Source of the DNA: Polyangium mundeleinium | GTDB lineage: Bacteria; Myxococcota_A; Polyangia; Polyangiales; Polyangiaceae | NCBI RefSeq assembly: GCF_028369105.1 | Contig: NZ_JAQNDO010000001.1 | Span: 12,184,501 to 12,248,500 of the forward strand | DNA: 64,000 bases | Direction: 5' to 3' | In this document: positions 59,468-64,000 of the stretch, one piece after another | How positions within the stretch are numbered: position 1 is the stretch's first letter | Layout: each line of letters opens with the position of its first letter | Translations under genes and position numbers: made by a program | Notes under the pieces: model-generated | What the model was told of the DNA's origin: nothing | Databases searched by the model: none | Seen by the model: only the letters and a program-made list of their open reading frames with translations

Positions 59468-61815
59468 CGGAGAGCGTGAACGCGGCCCGAGGCGCGGGCG
59501 TTTTGCGAGAGCAGGCGCCGCTCTGCCTGCGCGAGCTCGCTGCCGGATTTCCGGGAGCGGACCCCGCGGGGCTCGTGAGCGTGATCCTGCGCCTCGTCGT
59601 TGTCCTTTTTGCTTCGTCGCGCGGGCTCTTTCCAGGCGACGAGCTCGGCGTCCTGCACGCCGAGCTCGCCGCGGCCGAACGTGCCTCGCTCGCCGAACGT
59701 CACGACGCGTGGCCGCGCGTGCTGGCCCTGTTTCGCCGCCTGCACGAAGGAGCTCTCGGACCGACCCCTCCCCCGGGCCCCGCCCGGCGCGGCGCGCTCT
59801 TCGACGCGGACGCGTTTCCGTTCCTCGAAGGGCGGCTCTCCGACGCCGTCGTCCTGCGTATCCTCGACAAACTCCTCCTCGTGTCGGGCGAGCGCCTCGT
59901 GTACGCCGACCTCGACGTCGAGCACCTCGGCACCGTGTACGAGACCCTGATGGGGTTTTCCGAGGAGCGGCGCCGCACGGGCGCCCATTATACGTCGCCG
60001 CTGCTCACGCGGATCATGGTCGAGCGCACGCTCGCCCCGCTCGTGCGCACGGACGCGAGCCCCGAGGAGATCCTCGGCCTTTCGGTCTGCGATCCCGCCA
60101 TGGGCGCGGGCGCCTTTCTCGTGCAGGTTTGTCGGTGGCTCGCCGATCGCCTCGTCGCCGCCTGGGAGCGCGCCGGGATGCCCGCGGCGTTGCCGCCCGG
60201 CGAGGATCCGCAATCCCACGCGCGCAGGCTCGTCGCCGCGTCTTGCCTTTACGGCGTGGATCGCAATCCGATCGCCGTGGACCTCGCCCGGGTCTCGCTC
60301 TGGCTGCTCACGGCGCCGAAGACGCATCCCTTTTCGTTTCTCGCAGCCAGCCTGCGCCACGGGGATTCGCTCGTGGGGCTCGGGCGCGAGCCCGTGGAAG
60401 ACATCGCCCCTGCGAAGGTCCGCGAGCGCTTGGCCGAGGCGGAGACGCTGCGGCGGCGTTTTTTCGAGACGGCCGATCCGGATCTCCTCGCCGAGGCCGA
60501 TCACGCTCTCGCGCCGCTGCGAACCGTGGGGAATGCCCTTCTCTCCGCGCGTTTTGCCTCGACCGACAAGAAAGCACAAAAAGAACGCCTGGCGGCCCTG
60601 CCGGATCTCGCCGCGCGTTATCTCGCCGGCGAAGGTGGGACGGAGATCGAAGCCGAGGCCACGGCGCTCGTGGCCTCGCGCTCCCCGTTTCACTGGAACA
60701 TCGAGCTCCCGGAGGTCTTCGGCCGCGGCGGATTCGACGCATTCGTGGGAAACCCGCCCTGGGTCTCGTACGCCGGCCGCGCCGCGCAGCCGCTCGCGGA
60801 CGAGCTCCGCGAATTCTATCGACGCACGAACCCGGCGTTCGCCGGATATCGCAATTTGCAGGGCCTCTTCGTCCACCAGTGCGCCCGCATGCTCCGTCCC
60901 GGAGGTCGGCTCGGGCTCGTCTTGCCGACGTCGATGTCGGATCTCGGCGGCTATGAGCCCTCGCGTCGCGCGCACGACGCGCTCTGCGTGTGCGACGACG
61001 AGCTGCCCGATTTCGGGGACGCATTCGAGGGCGTCTTCCAGCCGAGCATGGGCCTGCTCTCCACGCGCCGGAAGGAAAAAGCCTCGCTCGACACGGCGCT
61101 CGCCTGGCCACTCGCGCGCACGGACCTCGACGCCGAAACGGCGGCGCTGCTCGAGACCCTCTCGGCCCTGCCGAAGCTGCCCCCGCACCTCTTTGGCGAG
61201 CGAGGGTTTCAGAGCAACGGCAACGACGTCCGGCACCTCCACGAGCGCGAGGCGCCCGACGGGCGTTTCCAGATCGGCCTGCGCGTGGGCGGGGACATCG
61301 AGCCGTTTTCCCGGCGTCCTCCGCGCCTCTATTGTGATCCCGCCGATTTCACGGGGCGCTTCCGCAAGGACGCCGAATGGCTCGCCGTGCGCCTCCTCAT
61401 TCGCCAGACGGCCCGCTTTCCCATGGTCGCGTTGTCCGACGGCCTCGCCTTCCGGAACTCGATCCTCGCGGGGTTCGCCGACGAGCGGTGGAGCGCGGGG
61501 TTTCTCCTCGGATGGCTCAACGCGAGCCCCGTTCGCTGGTACCATTACATGCGGCACCGCGACGCCCGGCAGGGAATGCCCCAGGTGAAGATCACGCACC
61601 TGCGCGCGCTCCCCGCGCCGGCCGATCTCGGGCTCGTCCCCGAGATCGAGGCGCTCGCCGAGAGCTTCGGCGCCCGCAATCAGGGAATCAGCCGCGCCGA
61701 GCAGGACACGCTCGACGACCTCGTCGCACGCGCGCTCGGTCTCTCGCCAGAGGAGCGTGGGCCGATCGGGCGATGGGCGCGGACCGTGACCCCGGACCGC
61801 GCCCCCTCGCCGTGA
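59464..61815 (+). CDS. Eco57I-type DNA adenine methyltransferase (possible type IIG RM protein)
   Basis: A 783-residue protein. The SAM-binding motif I, SVCDPAMGAGAFLVQVCRWL, lies near residue 210, and the catalytic motif IV, FVGNPPWVSYAGR, near residue 430; this order is that of gamma-class N6-adenine methyltransferases of the Eco57I type. The segment SFLAASLRHGDSLVG and a target-recognition-like C-terminus (LLGWLNASPVRWYHYMRHRD) also match. No PD-(D/E)xK nuclease motif is obvious in the N-terminal 130 residues, so it may be a methylase only. The GTG start in a GTGA overlap couples it to the collar-like lipoprotein gene, an odd partnership. Confidence 0.85.
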   Translation: MTESVNAARGAGVLREQAPLCLRELAAGFPGADPAGLVSVILRLVVVLFASSRGLFPGDELGVLHAELAAAERASLAERHDAWPRVLALFRRLHEGALGPTPPPGPARRGALFDADAFPFLEGRLSDAVVLRILDKLLLVSGERLVYADLDVEHLGTVYETLMGFSEERRRTGAHYTSPLLTRIMVERTLAPLVRTDASPEEILGLSVCDPAMGAGAFLVQVCRWLADRLVAAWERAGMPAALPPGEDPQSHARRLVAASCLYGVDRNPIAVDLARVSLWLLTAPKTHPFSFLAASLRHGDSLVGLGREPVEDIAPAKVRERLAEAETLRRRFFETADPDLLAEADHALAPLRTVGNALLSARFASTDKKAQKERLAALPDLAARYLAGEGGTEIEAEATALVASRSPFHWNIELPEVFGRGGFDAFVGNPPWVSYAGRAAQPLADELREFYRRTNPAFAGYRNLQGLFVHQCARMLRPGGRLGLVLPTSMSDLGGYEPSRRAHDALCVCDDELPDFGDAFEGVFQPSMGLLSTRRKEKASLDTALAWPLARTDLDAETAALLETLSALPKLPPHLFGERGFQSNGNDVRHLHEREAPDGRFQIGLRVGGDIEPFSRRPPRLYCDPADFTGRFRKDAEWLAVRLLIRQTARFPMVALSDGLAFRNSILAGFADERWSAGFLLGWLNASPVRWYHYMRHRDARQGMPQVKITHLRALPAPADLGLVPEIEALAESFGARNQGISRAEQDTLDDLVARALGLSPEERGPIGRWARTVTPDRAPSP

Positions 61816-61831
61816 CGCCCCCGCGCGCGCC

Positions 61832-63007
61832 TCACCAGCCCTTGGCCGATTGAATCGCAGCCACGAGCTTGTCCGCCATCTTCTGGTGCGTGGCGACGCT
61901 CGGGTGGTAATCGCAGCCGATCCCGTCCGCCGCCGAATTTTGCTCGCCGAGGTCCACGAACCCCACGTTCGTGTCGCCCTTCGCCTTGCGGGCGTCGAGC
62001 ACCGCGTTGATGTGCTGCTTGGCCTTCGTCAAATGCATCGCGCCGGCGGGATACGAGTCCGAGAGCATGGAGCCGACGGCGCAGAGCAGGTACGCGTTCG
62101 GGTAATGCCCGCGCACTTTGTCCAGGAACCCGGAGAGCGCGTCGATGTACGCCTGCGCGGGGTCACCCTTGGCAAAATCGTTCGTCCCGAGGTTCACGAC
62201 GACGACGTCCGGGATGTAGGAAAAATCCCAGGTCGAGGCAGGATCATCGGCGAGGGTGCGCTCGAAGCGGATGGGCATCTGGTTCTGCGTCGCGCCGCTG
62301 TAATCGCGGTACACGCCGATCCCCGAGTACGAGATCCCCACGTGCGCGGCCCCGAGCTTGCGCGCCGCGATGGCGCCGTACGCCGAATACTCGTCCTCGG
62401 TCTCGGGCGAGAACGGGCAGAGCGGACCCGCGCCGGTGTTGCCGTAGCCGCAGGTGATCGAATCACCGACGAGCTCGATCTTGCGGCTCCACGGCTCGGG
62501 CGTGGGGACGAGCGCGCCGCCGGGCGCAGGCACGAATCCCTTGAACTGCACGACGCCCACATACGATTCGGTGCGTTTTTCGAGCAAAATCGTGTGCTCG
62601 CCGGCGGGCAGGTTCGCCGCGAGCGTGTAGGTGTCCTTGGCGCTGCTCGTCGCGAGGTCGGTAGGCGGCCCGTCGTCGATCACGACGGCGAAATGGTTGT
62701 TGCCGGCGTCCGCGAGGCGCACGTCGAGACCCGTGCCCGAGAAGCGCGCGACGATCGTGCTGCCGGGCCAGGCAAAGCGCGGATCCGCCTCGTTCGTGAA
62801 TCGACCGATGAAATGCACCTCCGCCGTCGGACCGCCGCCGCCCGCGCCGCTCGACGACGAGGAGCCCGTGGAGGACGACATCCCGCTCGATGAAGAGCCG
62901 CCGCTCCCCGAGCCCGAGCCCTGCGTCCCTCCCCCGCCCAAAGACGGGCCACACGCGAGGGCAAAGAGTGCGAAGGAGGCAAGGGAGGCAAGCGCGAACG
63001 TCTGCAT
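61832..63007 (-). CDS. SGNH/GDSL esterase lipoprotein, CE2-like
   Basis: A 391-residue lipoprotein starting MQTFALASLASFALFALACG with lipobox Cys19, then a Gly/Ser-rich linker. A beta-sandwich domain (residues about 70-165) precedes the SGNH domain: block I IELVGDSITCGYG (Ser), VVVNLGTNDFAKG (Asn), and the terminal Asp-x-x-His in IGCDYHPSVATH. The two-domain order is that of carbohydrate esterase family 2 acetyl-xylan/glucan esterases, which remove acetyl groups from polysaccharides. Surface or periplasmic. The start at 63007 is chosen because the signal begins there. Convergent with the methyltransferase gene. Confidence 0.88.
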   Translation of the reverse strand: MQTFALASLASFALFALACGPSLGGGGTQGSGSGSGGSSSSGMSSSTGSSSSSGAGGGGPTAEVHFIGRFTNEADPRFAWPGSTIVARFSGTGLDVRLADAGNNHFAVVIDDGPPTDLATSSAKDTYTLAANLPAGEHTILLEKRTESYVGVVQFKGFVPAPGGALVPTPEPWSRKIELVGDSITCGYGNTGAGPLCPFSPETEDEYSAYGAIAARKLGAAHVGISYSGIGVYRDYSGATQNQMPIRFERTLADDPASTWDFSYIPDVVVVNLGTNDFAKGDPAQAYIDALSGFLDKVRGHYPNAYLLCAVGSMLSDSYPAGAMHLTKAKQHINAVLDARKAKGDTNVGFVDLGEQNSAADGIGCDYHPSVATHQKMADKLVAAIQSAKGW

Positions 63008-63049
63008 GCGCCCGAGGATCGCTCCCCGGCGCGCCGCTGGCAACAGCGA

Positions 63050-64000
63050 TCACGTCCCCTGCGATATCGAGAGCGGTCCCTGCGATTCGTCGAGCGTTTT
63101 CCTCCACCGCGGCAGCTCCACCCGGAACGTGGAGCCCTTGCCCGGCGCGCTCTCCACCCGCACGGTCCCGCCGTGCGTCTCCACGATTTGCCGCACGATC
63201 CACAGCCCGAGGCCGAGGCCGCCGAAGGACTGGTTGGTGACGGCGCGCTCGAAGCGCTCGAAGATCTTGCCCTGATCCTCGGGCGCAATGCCGACGCCGT
63301 GGTCGCGGACCGTGAGGCGCGCCGTGCCCTCGTCCGCTTCGAGCCCGATCTCGATCGGCTTGCCGCGGCCATACTTGAGCGCATTGCCGAGGAGGTTCGT
63401 GACGACCTGTTCGATCCGCAGCCGATCCCACGCGCCCAGGATCGGTTTGTCATGGTGGAAGGAGAGCTGGCACCCGGCGTCCTCGACCTCGCGACCGAAG
63501 CGCGTGACGACGTCGTGCACCAGCGCGCAGAGGTCGACCTCGTCGAGGCACAAATCGAGCTTGCCGGCCGTGATCCGCGAGACGTCGAGCAGGCGATCGA
63601 TGAGCGCCGCGAGCCGCCCGACCTGCCGGTAGGCCACTTCGAGCGCCGGCGCCAGGCGCTCCTGGTTGGCCCCGGCGCGCGCATCACGCACGAGGCGTTC
63701 GAGCTGCAACTTGAGCGGCGTGAGCGGCGTGCGGAGCTCGTGCGAGGCCACGGCCAGAAAGTCGTCGCGCGCCGAGATCGCCTCCAGCGCCTCGTGAAAG
63801 AGATTCGCGTTGTCGGTGGCCTGCGCCTCCATCCGCTGCGCCTGCTCCCGGATCCGATTCTCGGCGTGCTTGAGGGGCGTCACGTCCACGTCCATGCAGA
63901 CGAACTCGCTCGCGCCCGTGATCGTCGGGATCGAAAAGATCGTCGAGTACACCCATACCTGGCTGCCGTCCTTGCGATAACACGACCATTCGTTGGGACC
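63050..64000 (-). CDS. PAS-domain sensor histidine kinase (5' end cut by window edge)
   Basis: The frame is open to the last base of the window; 316 residues are visible. It begins inside a PAS/PAC domain (NEWSCYRKDGSQVWVYSTIF; SEFVCMDVDVTPLKHAENRI). After a coiled linker come the H-box VASHELRTPLTPLKL with the phospho-accepting His, N-box NLLGNALKYG, G1 DHGVGIAPEDQG and G2 GGLGLGLWIV, a complete HATPase_c domain. There is no receiver domain at the C-terminus. The cognate regulator is not in the window. It lies 42 bases upstream of the esterase lipoprotein gene on the same strand. Confidence 0.92.
   Translation of the reverse strand, partial: GPNEWSCYRKDGSQVWVYSTIFSIPTITGASEFVCMDVDVTPLKHAENRIREQAQRMEAQATDNANLFHEALEAISARDDFLAVASHELRTPLTPLKLQLERLVRDARAGANQERLAPALEVAYRQVGRLAALIDRLLDVSRITAGKLDLCLDEVDLCALVHDVVTRFGREVEDAGCQLSFHHDKPILGAWDRLRIEQVVTNLLGNALKYGRGKPIEIGLEADEGTARLTVRDHGVGIAPEDQGKIFERFERAVTNQSFGGLGLGLWIVRQIVETHGGTVRVESAPGKGSTFRVELPRWRKTLDESQGPLSISQGT

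Overview
This 64-kb window is high-GC, gene-dense DNA that reads as the chromosome of a myxobacterium, most likely of the Polyangium/Sorangium group. The evidence is several eukaryote-like Ser/Thr kinases, a MYXO-CTERM-type surface protein, a PilZ domain of the myxobacterial paralogous type, FHA-containing sigma-54 regulators, and many lipoproteins with Gly/Ser-rich linkers. No rRNA, tRNA, IS element or CRISPR array was recognised.

Layout. 1-4.9 kb (minus): a truncated Ser/Thr kinase, gluQ, a 42-43-bp tandem repeat, three unassigned proteins and a DUF1015 protein. 5.0-7.9 kb (minus): an island of visibly lower GC with two overlapping genes, one of which encodes a ParA/MinD-like domain fused to a second P-loop NTPase; it looks like an undescribed conflict or defence module. 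8.1-16.5 kb (plus): an FlhG/J-like/RodZ-HTH fusion, a membrane glycosyltransferase, TerB-like, LysM and kinase genes, a MYXO-CTERM protein, and a degenerate sigma-54-activator-like regulator behind an excellent -24/-12 promoter. 16.5-29.2 kb: ATP-grasp and acyl-CoA ligase, PilZ, a large lipoprotein, an M23 peptidase, a kinase/TPR pair, and a binding-protein/serine-protease pair. 29.3-31.4 kb: uvrC.

31.4-42.5 kb is accessory: a 997-residue internally duplicated protein, small unknowns, a protein with 11-residue repeats, a thioesterase, a lipoprotein, a 300-bp hairpin repeat array, an FHA-AAA+ regulator, and a cassette with a CdtB-like nuclease fold. 42.7-48.8 kb (plus) is a tight run of kinase-ATPase-TPR, Ig-like protein, YcaO and TfuA, the last two being the signature pair for peptide-backbone thioamidation. 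49.1-58.1 kb is a type VI secretion accessory locus: vgrG, PAAR, FHA-DUF4123 adaptor, second vgrG, peptidoglycan amidase, and a convergent DUF2169 gene. 58.2-61.8 kb holds two tail-collar-like secreted proteins translationally coupled to an Eco57I-type DNA methyltransferase. The window ends with a CE2-like esterase lipoprotein and a truncated PAS histidine kinase.

Functionally, the window joins signalling (kinases, FHA, sigma-54), envelope work (LysM, M23, lipoproteins, esterase) and inter-organism conflict (T6SS, CdtB-like, defence-like ATPase, possible RiPP). Novelty candidates, in order: the 5.0-7.9 kb ATPase module, the YcaO-TfuA operon with an Ig-like protein as possible substrate, the CdtB-like cassette, the collar-protein/methyltransferase operon, and a nested dyad shared by a sigma-54 leader and a distant repeat array.
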